Assembly: GCA_026392255.1 (NCBI GenBank)
Contig: JAPLCJ010000047.1
Location: 124,001-188,000 of the forward strand
Direction: 5' to 3'
Length of the DNA stretch: 64,000 bases
DNA from: Solirubrobacterales bacterium
Lineage (GTDB): Bacteria > Actinomycetota > Thermoleophilia > Solirubrobacterales > Solirubrobacteraceae
The position numbers and the translations under genes are program-made. Below, one piece after another: positions 32,530-41,163 of the stretch (within the stretch, counting starts at the first letter, position 1; each line of letters begins with the position of its first letter). Under the pieces are notes generated by a model. The model did not search any database, was not told the DNA's origin, and was given only the letters and a program-made list of their open reading frames with translations.

Positions 32530-33270
32530 ATGGCGGTTCCTAAGAGGTTTGACAGGCGTATGCCGGACCGGGATGACACCCGGATCAACGAGCGCATCCG
32601 TGTTTCAGAGGTCCGCCTCATCGGCCCAGACGGTGAGCAGATTGGCGTTCTCAAGATTGCTGACGCACTTGATTACGCCCAAGAGAGGGATCTTGATCTT
32701 GTCGAGGTGGCTCCAGACGCCGTTCCGCCGGTCTGTCGCGTTCTCGACTACTCCAAGTACAAGTACGAACAGGCACAGAAGCTCAAAGCTGCCCGTAAGC
32801 ACCAGCAGACCATCGTTATCCGTGAGATCAAGTTCAGGCCCAAGATTGCCCAGCACGATTACGACACCAAGGTAGGCCACGTCACCAGGTTCTTGAGGCA
32901 TAAAGACAAGGTCAAGATCACGATCATGTTCCGAGGCCGCGAGATGGCCCACCCCGACAGAGGTCGCGCGCTGCTTGAGCGCATCGCCGAGCAGCTCCAC
33001 GAGCTTGCCGTCGTCGAACAAACACCTCTTCAGGACGGGCGCAACATGACGATGATGATCGCTCCGTCGAAGGGTCTGATGGCAGAGCTCGCTAACGAGG
33101 AGCGCATCGCTAAGAACGGTGATTCGGCCGCTCCAGTCGAAGAGGTGGCCCCAGAGGTAGTAGCCGAGCCTGAAGCCGTTGTCGAAGCAGCCCCCGCTGA
33201 CACTGATGATTCGGCCGTACCGGCCGAAAGCGAAGCTCCAGAAGAGCCAGCAGCGCCAGATTCTGATTGA
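32530..33270 (+). CDS. infC: Translation initiation factor IF-3 with acidic C-terminal tail
   Basis: 246 residues. IF3 N-domain (DTRINERIRVSEVRLI ... DYAQERDLDLVEVAP), linker and C-domain (REIKFRPKIAQHDYDTK, FRGREMAHPD) end near residue 194. About 50 further residues of Ala, Glu, Pro, Val and Asp follow, with no Lys or Arg after K196. Most IF3 proteins are 170-185 residues. The start is ATG 32530, not the rare AUU of E. coli. It precedes rpmI and rplT in the universal order. Confidence 0.96.
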   Translation: MAVPKRFDRRMPDRDDTRINERIRVSEVRLIGPDGEQIGVLKIADALDYAQERDLDLVEVAPDAVPPVCRVLDYSKYKYEQAQKLKAARKHQQTIVIREIKFRPKIAQHDYDTKVGHVTRFLRHKDKVKITIMFRGREMAHPDRGRALLERIAEQLHELAVVEQTPLQDGRNMTMMIAPSKGLMAELANEERIAKNGDSAAPVEEVAPEVVAEPEAVVEAAPADTDDSAVPAESEAPEEPAAPDSD

Positions 33271-33282
33271 CTAGGTGACGCA

Positions 33283-33486
33283 ATGCCAAAGATGAAGACT
33301 CACTCCGGCGCTAAAAAGCGCTTCAAAGTAACCGCCACGGGCAAGGTTCGTGGGCGGCATGCCAATAAGAGTCACATCCTTGAAAAGAAGTCTCAGAAGC
33401 GCAAGCGGTTCCTCGGGACTGACGCTGTGATCTCCGACAGTGATGCCCCGCGGATCAAGCGTCTGATCGGCAAGGCTGGCAAATGA
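33283..33486 (+). CDS. rpmI: 50S ribosomal protein L35
   Basis: 67-residue basic protein beginning [20 protein letters not shown], the standard L35 opening, with [12 protein letters not shown]. The stop overlaps the rplT ATG by 4 bases. Confidence 0.97.
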   Translation: MPKMKTHSGAKKRFKVTATGKVRGRHANKSHILEKKSQKRKRFLGTDAVISDSDAPRIKRLIGKAGK

Positions 33487-33842
33487 GCCGTGTTAAGCGT
33501 TCAGTCCACGGCAAGAAGAAGCGCCGTGCGGTTCTTGAGCAGACAAAGGGCTTCCGTGGTGACGGTCACTCGCACTACAGGAACGCCAAAGAGGCTCTTA
33601 CAAAGGCCGATTCATACAGGTACCGCGACCGGCGTAACAGGAAGCGTGACTTCCGCAGGCTTTGGATTGTGCGTATCAACGCTGCTGCCCGTGAAAACGG
33701 ACTTACTTACGGCAAGATGATGCACGGACTTTCGCTGGCCGAGATCGAAGTGGATCGCAAGATCCTTGCCGACCTCGCTGTCCGCGATCCTCAAGCCTTC
33801 ACACGATTTGCCATGCGCGCCCAGGAGGCACTTGACGGCTGA
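33483..33842 (+). CDS. rplT: 50S ribosomal protein L20
   Basis: 119-residue 23S rRNA-binding assembly protein. It shows [19 protein letters not shown], the basic [20 protein letters not shown] helix and a C-terminal globular part. In other bacteria L20 represses its own operon; here no matching leader is identified. An intrinsic terminator follows 36 bases after the stop. Confidence 0.97.
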   Translation: MSRVKRSVHGKKKRRAVLEQTKGFRGDGHSHYRNAKEALTKADSYRYRDRRNRKRDFRRLWIVRINAAARENGLTYGKMMHGLSLAEIEVDRKILADLAVRDPQAFTRFAMRAQEALDG

Positions 33843-33877
33843 CGCCACCGCGTCATCCCCGCCGAGTCGCCAACCAG

Positions 33878-33909
33878 GGCGCCGCTCCCACCGGGAGGGC
33901 GCCTTTTTT
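33878..33909 (+). terminator. Rho-independent terminator after rplT
   Basis: GGCGCC (33878-33883) and CTCCC (33885-33889) pair with GGGAG (33893-33897) and GGCGCC (33898-33903), with one bulged G and loop ACC; six T (33904-33909) follow. This is the strongest plus-strand terminator in the window. It ends only 3 bases before the ATG of the next gene, whose only purine-rich SD-like stretch lies inside the 3' arm. Confidence 0.9.
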
Positions 33910-33912
33910 CAT

Positions 33913-34626
33913 ATGACAATCACCAGTTCAGACAACCCAGCAATCAAAGAACTCAAGCGGCTGCAGAGCAGTCACGCTAGGTCGCGGGCGGACGTATTTG
34001 TAGCTGAAGGTGAAGATCTGCTCGAGATGGCCGCCGTAAACGGATGGAAGCCTGAACGGGTTCTCGTCAGAGAGGGTTGCGGTCTAGATGGGGAGGAAGT
34101 TGAGGCAGAGTTGCTCGATTCCTTGTCCTCTCTTGGATCTGGGACCAGAGCGATCGGCATATTCACTAAGACGTACGTCTCTGAGGTGAGTCCCGGGCTG
34201 GTGGTTCATCTGGCCGGACTGTCTGATCCCGGCAATGTTGGAACGATCATTAGGTCTGCACACGCCCTCGGAGCTACCGGCGTTTCACTCGGCGCTGAGA
34301 CAGCAGATCCATTCGGTCCCAAGGCCGTTAGGGCCAGTATGGGATCGGTGTTCGCGGTCCCACTGCATAAGGGGGTGGCTGTGTCTGAACTTCCCGGGAG
34401 CAAGGTTGCTCTGGCGGGTGGGAAAGCCACATCGGTGAGCCAGCTTCCGGAGGGGAACCTTGTTCTGATTGTTGGTTCAGAGCGGGCGGGGGTGGATGCC
34501 AAGACCCTTGAACTGAGTGATTTGATCTGGGAAATCCCGATGGTTGAGGGCGCTGAGTCACTCAATGCGGCCGTCGCAGTTTCGATTGCCCTCCACGCCG
34601 CCAATAGGATCCCCCGGAATGCTTGA
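33913..34626 (+). CDS. TrmH/SpoU-family RNA 2'-O-methyltransferase
   Basis: 237-residue SPOUT methyltransferase acting on rRNA or tRNA ribose. The N-terminal substrate-binding region begins ITSSDNPAIKELKRLQ; the knot motifs are GLSDPGNVGTIIRSAHALG, LVLIVGSERAGV and the C-terminal EIPMVEGAESLNAAVAVSIALH. It resembles the 23S rRNA methyltransferase commonly found just before pheS. ATG 33913 is fixed by homology. The stop overlaps pheS by 8 bases, so it is likely the first gene of a trmH-pheS-pheT unit. Confidence 0.92.
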   Translation: MTITSSDNPAIKELKRLQSSHARSRADVFVAEGEDLLEMAAVNGWKPERVLVREGCGLDGEEVEAELLDSLSSLGSGTRAIGIFTKTYVSEVSPGLVVHLAGLSDPGNVGTIIRSAHALGATGVSLGAETADPFGPKAVRASMGSVFAVPLHKGVAVSELPGSKVALAGGKATSVSQLPEGNLVLIVGSERAGVDAKTLELSDLIWEIPMVEGAESLNAAVAVSIALHAANRIPRNA

Positions 34627-35671
34627 ACGAATATCTCAGATTGTTGATGAAGTTAAGGCCGCCGTTGTTGCAGCGACTACTTCCGCTGAGCTCGAGGAGT
34701 TGCGGATCAAGTGGCTTGGCCGGAAGGCTGAGCTCCCCAACATCCTGCGGGGTGTCAAGGACCTTGATCCCTCCGAGCGTGGACCAGCCGGGAAGGCTGC
34801 CAACGAGGCAAGGGTGGAACTTGAGGGTGCCATTGACACCAAAATGGCGTCATTTGCAGGGGCGGAGCTCGAACTCCGGCTTGTTGAGGATGCTGTCGAC
34901 ATCACGCTGCCAGGTCACCCGCAGCAGTTCCCAGGAGGCCTCCACCTTCTGACGCAGACTATGAGGGAGATTGAGGACGTCTTCCTCGGCCTCGGTTATG
35001 GGATTGCTGAAGGCCCCGAGGTAGAGCTAGTGGCCTACAACTTCGATGCGCTCAACCATGCGCCTCACCATCCAGCACGATCACCAAGCGACACCTTCTA
35101 TGTGGGTGACAGCGTCCTCCTGCGGACACACACCTCGCCCGTCCAGGTGCGGACCATGTTGGTTACGCCGCCACCGCTTTACGTGATTGTACCGGGGCGT
35201 GTTTATCGGCGGGATGACGACGCCACTCACACGCCGCAGTTCCACCAGATTGAGGGACTCGCAGTTGATGAGGGGATTTCGCTTGCTGATTTGAAGGGGA
35301 CTCTGCTTGCGTTCGCAAAGGCGATCTTCGGCGACGAGCGCGAGATTCGGCTGCGGCCGCACTTCTTCCCGTTCACAGAGCCCAGCGTTGAGGTAGATGT
35401 CTCCTGCTTCGCCTGCAACCAGGGAGTCGCCGATGGGGATCGGTGTGGCCTTTGTAAGGGCACTGCGTGGATTGAGATCCTTGGGGCCGGAATGGTCGAC
35501 CCCAATGTGTTCGCAAGTGTCTCTGGAGAGCAACCTGCCTATGACCCCGGGAAGGTTCAGGGCTTCGCCTTTGGACTGGGAATCGAACGGATCGCAATGC
35601 TTAAGCACTCGGTGCCCGACCTGCGGCTGCTTTATGACAACGACATCCGGTTTTTGGAGCAATTCGCCTGA
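34619..35671 (+). CDS. pheS: Phenylalanyl-tRNA synthetase alpha chain
   Basis: 350-residue catalytic subunit of the (alpha-beta)2 enzyme. An N-terminal coiled coil (about 1-85) is followed by the class II core: HPARSPSDTFY, LLRTHTSPVQVRTM (motif 2 region), HFFPFTEPSVEVDVSC, and GFAFGLGIERIAML (motif 3). A cysteine-rich loop C-x-x-C ... C-x-x-C (CFAC, CGLC) is present. ATG 34619 lies within the preceding gene; a longer frame is not supported by homology. Confidence 0.97.
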   Translation: MLERISQIVDEVKAAVVAATTSAELEELRIKWLGRKAELPNILRGVKDLDPSERGPAGKAANEARVELEGAIDTKMASFAGAELELRLVEDAVDITLPGHPQQFPGGLHLLTQTMREIEDVFLGLGYGIAEGPEVELVAYNFDALNHAPHHPARSPSDTFYVGDSVLLRTHTSPVQVRTMLVTPPPLYVIVPGRVYRRDDDATHTPQFHQIEGLAVDEGISLADLKGTLLAFAKAIFGDEREIRLRPHFFPFTEPSVEVDVSCFACNQGVADGDRCGLCKGTAWIEILGAGMVDPNVFASVSGEQPAYDPGKVQGFAFGLGIERIAMLKHSVPDLRLLYDNDIRFLEQFA

Positions 35672-38076
35672 TGAAGGTTCCACTCTCACTACTGCTTGAG
35701 TTCTGCGATCCGGGCCTGTCAGCCGAAGAGATCTCCTCGGTCCTCGCTCTCAGCGGCACTGAGGTTGAGCGGGTAACGCGTCTCGGCGTAGAGGACAGCA
35801 GCAACTTCGTCGTCGGGGTGGTGCTGACCGCTGACCAGCATCCGGACGCCGACAGGCTGAAGGTCTGCACGGTCGATGTCGGTGCGCCTGAGCCCGCGAC
35901 AATTGTCTGTGGAGCCCCCAATGTCGGCGCTGGGCAGACGGTGGCAGTAGCCCTTCCCGGGGCAGTAATGCCTGTGGGAATGATGATCAAGAAAGCTAAG
36001 TTGCGGGGTGTTGAGAGCAGCGGGATGATTTGCGCTGAGGATGAGCTTGGGCTTGGTAAGGGGCATCAAGGGATCCTCGTGCTCGCCGAGACGGCTGGTC
36101 CAGCTGGCCGGGCACTTGGTGAGGTGCTTCCCTTGGACGAGACAGTTCTCGAACTGGAGATCACCCCCAACAGGCCTGACTGCTTGGGTGTTTATGGCGT
36201 CGCACGGGAGCTTCATGCGGCAACGGGCGCGGAGCTGAAATCTGCCCCATGGGAGAACGACCTTGGTAGTGCCGGAGCCCTAGATGGCATCAAAGTGTCA
36301 GTCCAGGATTCGGAGCAGTGCCGAATCTTTACCGCAAGAATCTATGAAGGCCTGTCTGCTGCCGTGACGCCGCCAGCGATCGCCGCGCATTTGACTGCTG
36401 CTGGCATGCGGCCGATCTCGCCAGTGGTTGACATCACCAACTACGTAATGCTCGTTGTTGGCGAGCCACTTCATGTGTTCGACCTCGACAAGATTGACGG
36501 GGATCTGACGGTTCGGGCGGCTGCGGCAGGAGAGACAGTCGCGACGCTAGATGGAGAGTCTCGGGACTTGGTCGAGGGTGAGACGATAATCGCCGATGCT
36601 GGTGGCCCAACCTCGATCGCTGGCGTGATGGGTGGCGCTCGGTCCGAGGTCGGTCCGGACACCACGCGGGTACTACTCGAGGCAGCTACCTGGCACGGAC
36701 CTTCGATCAACCAGACGTCAGCGAGGCTTGGTCTCAGAAGCGAGGCATCGGGACGGTTTGAGAAGGGCCTCGCGCCCGTCTTCGCAAGTAGGGGACAGGC
36801 ATTCGCCTCTCAACTGTTCGGGGAGATTTACGGGGTCGCTCCAGCTGCGGGCACTGTGGTTGTGGGCGCGGTTGGCGAGGCCCACACGATCAAGCTCTCG
36901 CACGCCAAGGTCAACTCCTTGATGGGCTCTGAGTTGACAGCCGAGCGGATTACTGGCCCACTGGAGCGGCTTGGTTTCACCGTTTCCGTCGACGGCGATG
37001 TGTTCTCTGTTGAGGTCCCCCTCGACCGGCTTGATGTGGCCAGAGACGTTGATCTGATTGAGGAGATCGCACGGATTGACGGGCTAGAGAAGCTTGGAGC
37101 CACTCTCCCGACATCGAGCACGGGTGGCGGTCGGTTGACCCGCCAACAGAAGATTCGCAGACAGGTGCAGGACGCTCTCGTTTCGTCTGGCTGCTTTGAG
37201 GCTGCCGGATGGAGCTTCTGTGCTCCCGGGCTTTCAGACCGGCTCCGGCTTGCGTCTGACGATTCCCGTCGTAACGCCATCACCCTTGTTAATCCGATGA
37301 GTAGCGAGGAATCCGTCCTAAGGACGACCCTGCTTGGCTCTCTGCTCGATTCCGCGGCTAGGAATGCGGCTCGGGGCGCGGCCGTGATCCGGCTCTTTGA
37401 GACAGGTCCCGTCTACCTGCCCTCCGAGGATGGTCTGAGCGACGAGCCGCAGCGCTTCGGTGCGGTTCTGTGTGGCCCATCCACCCGGCCCGACTGGCGG
37501 AATGCGAGCCCAAGCACTGTCGACGTTCATGCGGCTATCGGTGTAATTGGCCAAGTCCTTGACTCACTCCACTGTGAGTGGAGAATTGTTCCCGTAGCTG
37601 AACCCGAGCCATTCCTTCACCCAGGCAGAAGTGGAGTCATTGAGATTGCTGGCCGGCCGGCCGGCTGGGTTGGTGACCTGCACCCACTTGTTTCAACCGA
37701 ATGGGGGCTTGATGGCGGCGTGGCGTTCGAGGTTGACCTCAACGCCGTAATTTCAGCGAGCCCTGAGGTTCTTCATTATTCCCCGGTCTCAGCCCATCCG
37801 ATGGTCGGCCAGGACCTCGCAGTAGTAGTTGATGCTGCCGTTTCGGCCGCGGAGCTGATCGAGATCGCCGAAGAGGTTGGAAGCCCGGAGCTGGAGTCAG
37901 TTTCGGTCTTCGACATTTACCGGGGGAAGCAGCTTGGCGAGAACAGCGTTTCAGTTGGCCTTCGCTTCGCGTTTAGAGCTGATGACAGGACACTCACTGA
38001 GGAAGAGGCAACGGCGGTTCGGCAACGGATCCTCGAGGCTCTTCAGGACAGGAAGGGAGCGCAGTCACGTGGCTGA
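35671..38076 (+). CDS. pheT: Phenylalanyl-tRNA synthetase beta chain
   Basis: 801-residue editing and tRNA-binding subunit. In order: B1, EMAP-like tRNA-binding domain (about 40-150, LKVCTVDVGAPEPATIVCGAPNVG), B3/B4 editing domain (NRPDCLGVYGVAREL onward), B5 domain, class-II-like core, and a C-terminal FDX-ACB domain (HPMVGQDLAVVVD ... DDRTLTEEEATAVRQRIL). It starts on the last base of the pheS stop and overlaps argC by 8 bases. Confidence 0.97.
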   Translation: MKVPLSLLLEFCDPGLSAEEISSVLALSGTEVERVTRLGVEDSSNFVVGVVLTADQHPDADRLKVCTVDVGAPEPATIVCGAPNVGAGQTVAVALPGAVMPVGMMIKKAKLRGVESSGMICAEDELGLGKGHQGILVLAETAGPAGRALGEVLPLDETVLELEITPNRPDCLGVYGVARELHAATGAELKSAPWENDLGSAGALDGIKVSVQDSEQCRIFTARIYEGLSAAVTPPAIAAHLTAAGMRPISPVVDITNYVMLVVGEPLHVFDLDKIDGDLTVRAAAAGETVATLDGESRDLVEGETIIADAGGPTSIAGVMGGARSEVGPDTTRVLLEAATWHGPSINQTSARLGLRSEASGRFEKGLAPVFASRGQAFASQLFGEIYGVAPAAGTVVVGAVGEAHTIKLSHAKVNSLMGSELTAERITGPLERLGFTVSVDGDVFSVEVPLDRLDVARDVDLIEEIARIDGLEKLGATLPTSSTGGGRLTRQQKIRRQVQDALVSSGCFEAAGWSFCAPGLSDRLRLASDDSRRNAITLVNPMSSEESVLRTTLLGSLLDSAARNAARGAAVIRLFETGPVYLPSEDGLSDEPQRFGAVLCGPSTRPDWRNASPSTVDVHAAIGVIGQVLDSLHCEWRIVPVAEPEPFLHPGRSGVIEIAGRPAGWVGDLHPLVSTEWGLDGGVAFEVDLNAVISASPEVLHYSPVSAHPMVGQDLAVVVDAAVSAAELIEIAEEVGSPELESVSVFDIYRGKQLGENSVSVGLRFAFRADDRTLTEEEATAVRQRILEALQDRKGAQSRG

Positions 38077-39064
38077 ACGGATCGCAGTTATAGGGGCAGC
38101 GGGGTTCGCGGGGGCAGTCGCCGCGCGGATACTCGACAGGCATCCCCACTTTGAACTTGCTGCTGTCCAGGCGAGGTCAGATGTTGGCGAACGGCTAGAC
38201 GCGCTTTACCCTCAGCACCGCGTTCAAATGAGGCTTGACGACGTCGGGGCCGCGAGCCTAGATGGTTTCGACGCTGCGATTGTGGCACTGCCACACGGGG
38301 CTGCTGCCGGAGTTGTTGCTGACCTGAGGGCCAAGGACATTCGGGTCGTTGACCTCTCAGCTGACTTCCGGCTGGGCGATCGCGACACCTACGCCAAATG
38401 GTATGGCGATCATGGGGCTCCAGAGCTCTTTGGGACTGCTGCGTACGGGCTCCCCGAGCTAGACCGGAGCGGGATTGTGGCCGCAGACATCGTCGCCTGC
38501 CCTGGCTGCTATCCCACGGCCACTCTGTTGGCCATGGCACCTCTAGCGAAGACCGGCCTTGTAACCGGAATAGTTGTTGACGCCAAGAGTGGAGTTTCGG
38601 GAGCGGGGAGGACTCCATCTAGGAAGACTCACTTTGTAAGCGTTGCCGAGAACGTCAGCGCCTATGGGCTTGATGGGCATCGTCACGAGCCTGAAATTGG
38701 AGAGCAACTTTCCAAGCTCGGGGCGCCTGGTTCGCTTGTCTTCCTTCCGCATCTCGTTCCGCTCGACGAGGGTGAGCTTGTCTCCTGTTATGTGGACTTG
38801 GCCGAGCCAAAGGACTCGGATGAGCTTCTAGCGCTCTTCGCCGAGCACTACGCCTCTGAGCCATTTGTCGAGGTCACGAGCGAATCGCCCGGAGTCAAGG
38901 ATGTGAGGGAAACAAACCGGTGCAGGATCACTGTGCGTGCTCACTCGAGCGGCAAGGTGATTGTGCTCTCGGCGATTGACAATCTCTGGAAGGGTGCCGC
39001 TGGGCAGGCGGTCCAGTGCCTCAACTTGATGTTCGGTAGGCCTGAAACGGAAGGGCTTGATTGA
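38069..39064 (+). CDS. argC: N-acetyl-gamma-glutamyl-phosphate reductase
   Basis: 331-residue NADPH enzyme for the third step of arginine synthesis. It has an N-terminal Rossmann motif (IAVIGAAGFAGAVAARIL), the catalytic cysteine in VACPGCYPTATLLA, and KSGVSGAGR. The start is GTG 38069, 8 bases inside pheT; longer frames upstream are not homologous. Its TTGA overlap with argJ shows tight coupling. It is unusual in being attached to the phenylalanyl-tRNA synthetase operon; no separate promoter is visible. Confidence 0.96.
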   Translation: MAERIAVIGAAGFAGAVAARILDRHPHFELAAVQARSDVGERLDALYPQHRVQMRLDDVGAASLDGFDAAIVALPHGAAAGVVADLRAKDIRVVDLSADFRLGDRDTYAKWYGDHGAPELFGTAAYGLPELDRSGIVAADIVACPGCYPTATLLAMAPLAKTGLVTGIVVDAKSGVSGAGRTPSRKTHFVSVAENVSAYGLDGHRHEPEIGEQLSKLGAPGSLVFLPHLVPLDEGELVSCYVDLAEPKDSDELLALFAEHYASEPFVEVTSESPGVKDVRETNRCRITVRAHSSGKVIVLSAIDNLWKGAAGQAVQCLNLMFGRPETEGLD

Positions 39065-40299
39065 GCACGAAGTTCAAATCTCGCTGGCTTCAGTGGCCTG
39101 AGCATGTGTCCCTCGCTAAGAGTGGATTCCCTGCGGGGTTCTCCGGTGGAACGGCTGCTGCCGGGCTAAAGGCCTCAGGTAAGGAAGACCTTGCGCTGAT
39201 CCTTTGTGACTCACCTGACTGCACGAGTGCCATCAGGCAGACTCGGTCGTCGGCCGCCGCAGCTCCAGTTCTTGTCAACCGGACGCTCGTTGAGACCGAC
39301 TCGATCAGAGCGATTGTGGCCAACAGCGGTAATGCCAACGCCGGGACGGGTCAGGACGGACTCACCGATGCCATCCAGGTCCGGTATTCGGCGGCATCAG
39401 CGCTTGGTGTAGAACCCGAGTACGTGGCCGTATGCAGCACTGGAGTGATCGGTCAAAGGCTTGACGCCGTCGCGCTGTGCGACGCAATGCCTGCGGCAGT
39501 CGGCAATCTGTCGAGCGATTCGGACCACTCTGTCGCTGGCGCAATCATGACGACCGATAAGGCCGAAAAACGGTTTGCGCTCGATGTTGAGCTTCCCGAG
39601 GGAACGGTCCGGCTCACCGCACAAGCCAAGGGCGCTGGGATGATCCAACCCTCATTCGCAACGATGTTCTGCTTCATTCAGACAGACGCAAAGCTGTCTA
39701 GTGAAACCTGTGATCTCCTGCTCGGGACTGTCGTCAAGCGGTCCTTCGAACGGATTAGCGTTGACGGTCAGCTGTCAACAAATGATGTCGTGATCCTGAT
39801 GGCGTCGGGTGCGAGCGGCATCACGGTCGCTCCACAGAGCGAGTCCGAAGCGCTGTTTGGTCAGGCATTGGACGCGCTGGTTAGGGCTCTCGCACTTGAG
39901 ATCGTCGCCGACGGCGAAGGTGCCGTAAGGGTTGGTCGAGTGTTGGTGGAAGGTGGAGGCGACGACACCGTTGAGCATGTCGCCAGAGCGGTCGCGGGCT
40001 CGCCACTCGTTAAGGCAGCTCTGCACGGTGGAGATCCCAACTGGGGACGGATTCTCGGAGCAGTAGGAATGGCACTTCCAGATTCACCCGGGATGCCGGT
40101 AGACATTGAGATCGAGGGAATTGAGGTCTGCTCGGCAGGCGCAATGGTCCCTTTCGACGAAGAGGCTCTGAACAAGGCTGTTTCGGGCTCTGAGGTTGAA
40201 TACACAGTGCGGGTTCCGGGATCGGGGTCCGTGACCGAGGTGTTCTTCTCTGACTTATCGCACGAGTATGTGACCATCAACAGCGAATACACGACCTGA
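39061..40299 (+). CDS. argJ: Arginine biosynthesis bifunctional protein ArgJ
   Basis: 412-residue ornithine acetyltransferase that recycles acetyl groups from N-acetylornithine to glutamate. The self-cleavage site is at A200-T201 in KGAGMIQPSFATMF; Thr201 becomes the nucleophile of the beta chain. VANSGNANAGTG and the C-terminal GGDPNWGRILGAVG are typical. The start is TTG 39061 overlapping argC. Whether it also performs the first step (acetyl-CoA dependent) cannot be decided; no argA-type gene is nearby. Confidence 0.96.
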   Translation: MSTKFKSRWLQWPEHVSLAKSGFPAGFSGGTAAAGLKASGKEDLALILCDSPDCTSAIRQTRSSAAAAPVLVNRTLVETDSIRAIVANSGNANAGTGQDGLTDAIQVRYSAASALGVEPEYVAVCSTGVIGQRLDAVALCDAMPAAVGNLSSDSDHSVAGAIMTTDKAEKRFALDVELPEGTVRLTAQAKGAGMIQPSFATMFCFIQTDAKLSSETCDLLLGTVVKRSFERISVDGQLSTNDVVILMASGASGITVAPQSESEALFGQALDALVRALALEIVADGEGAVRVGRVLVEGGGDDTVEHVARAVAGSPLVKAALHGGDPNWGRILGAVGMALPDSPGMPVDIEIEGIEVCSAGAMVPFDEEALNKAVSGSEVEYTVRVPGSGSVTEVFFSDLSHEYVTINSEYTT

Positions 40300-40313
40300 G
40301 GTAGAGCGAGCAA

Positions 40314-41162
40314 ATGAGAGACATCGGAACACTTCTTGAGGCACTGCCTTTCATCAGGGACTTTCACGGCAAAACCGTCGTGATCAAGTACGGCGGCGCT
40401 GCGATGGAGGATCCTCAGCTTCGTGAGGAGTTTGCGCGGGATGTTGTTCTCCTGAAGTACGTCGGGCTTAACCCTGTCGTTGTGCACGGGGGTGGGCCAG
40501 ATATCACTGCCTATATGGAGCGGCTTGGCATGCCCGTTGAGTTTGTTGGCGGGCTTCGGCGGAGTGACGCGGACACGGTTGAGATCGCCAAGATGGTTCT
40601 AGTCGGGAAGGTCAACAAGGACATCGTGTTGCGGCTTGGACGGCACGGCCAGCCCGCTGTTGGGCTCTGCGGGGATGACGGACTGCTGTTCCGGGCTGAG
40701 CGGATTGCAGGCCCAGGGGGCGAGGACCTTGGTGATGTTGGGCGTGTTGTCTCAGTGCAGACAGGCGTTCTGGAGCACATCGCCGCCGACTACATTCCGG
40801 TTGTTGCATCGGTTGCCGCTGACTCAGAGGGCCGGTCGCTGAACATCAACGCTGATGAGGCCGCAAGCGCTGTCTCGCGGGCGCTTGGAGCCTTTAAGAC
40901 TGTCTTCCTTACCGATGTAGCTGGGTGGCTAAAGGATCCGAGTGATCAGGAGTCTGTGATTTCAGAAGCCTCAGTAGGCGAGGTCAAGGCCGCGCTGGAA
41001 GGCGTGAGTGGGGGGATGGCTCCCAAGCTGAAGGCTTGCGTGGAGGCTGTAGAGGGTGGTGTTGGCTCCGCCCACATCGTTGATGGCCGGGTGGCCCATT
41101 CCCTCCTGCTTGAACTCTTCACCCTTGATGGGTGCGGCACCAAGATCATTCCGGACAAGTGA
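40314..41162 (+). CDS. argB: Acetylglutamate kinase
   Basis: 282-residue amino-acid kinase for the second arginine step. It shows KTVVIKYGGAAMEDPQL (nucleotide-binding lysine), VVVHGGGPDITAYMERLG, NINADEAASAVSRALGA and FLTDVAGWL. The N-terminal helix region (MRDIGTLLEALPFIRDFHG) is the type seen in arginine-inhibited hexameric enzymes, so feedback inhibition is plausible. ATG 40314 is 14 bases after argJ. Confidence 0.96.
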   Translation: MRDIGTLLEALPFIRDFHGKTVVIKYGGAAMEDPQLREEFARDVVLLKYVGLNPVVVHGGGPDITAYMERLGMPVEFVGGLRRSDADTVEIAKMVLVGKVNKDIVLRLGRHGQPAVGLCGDDGLLFRAERIAGPGGEDLGDVGRVVSVQTGVLEHIAADYIPVVASVAADSEGRSLNINADEAASAVSRALGAFKTVFLTDVAGWLKDPSDQESVISEASVGEVKAALEGVSGGMAPKLKACVEAVEGGVGSAHIVDGRVAHSLLLELFTLDGCGTKIIPDK

Positions 41163-41163
41163 G

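Noticed and set aside
37877-38068. In-frame 5' extension of argC into pheT
   Set aside because: The added residues are not homologous to ArgC, and GTG 38069 begins the Rossmann motif.
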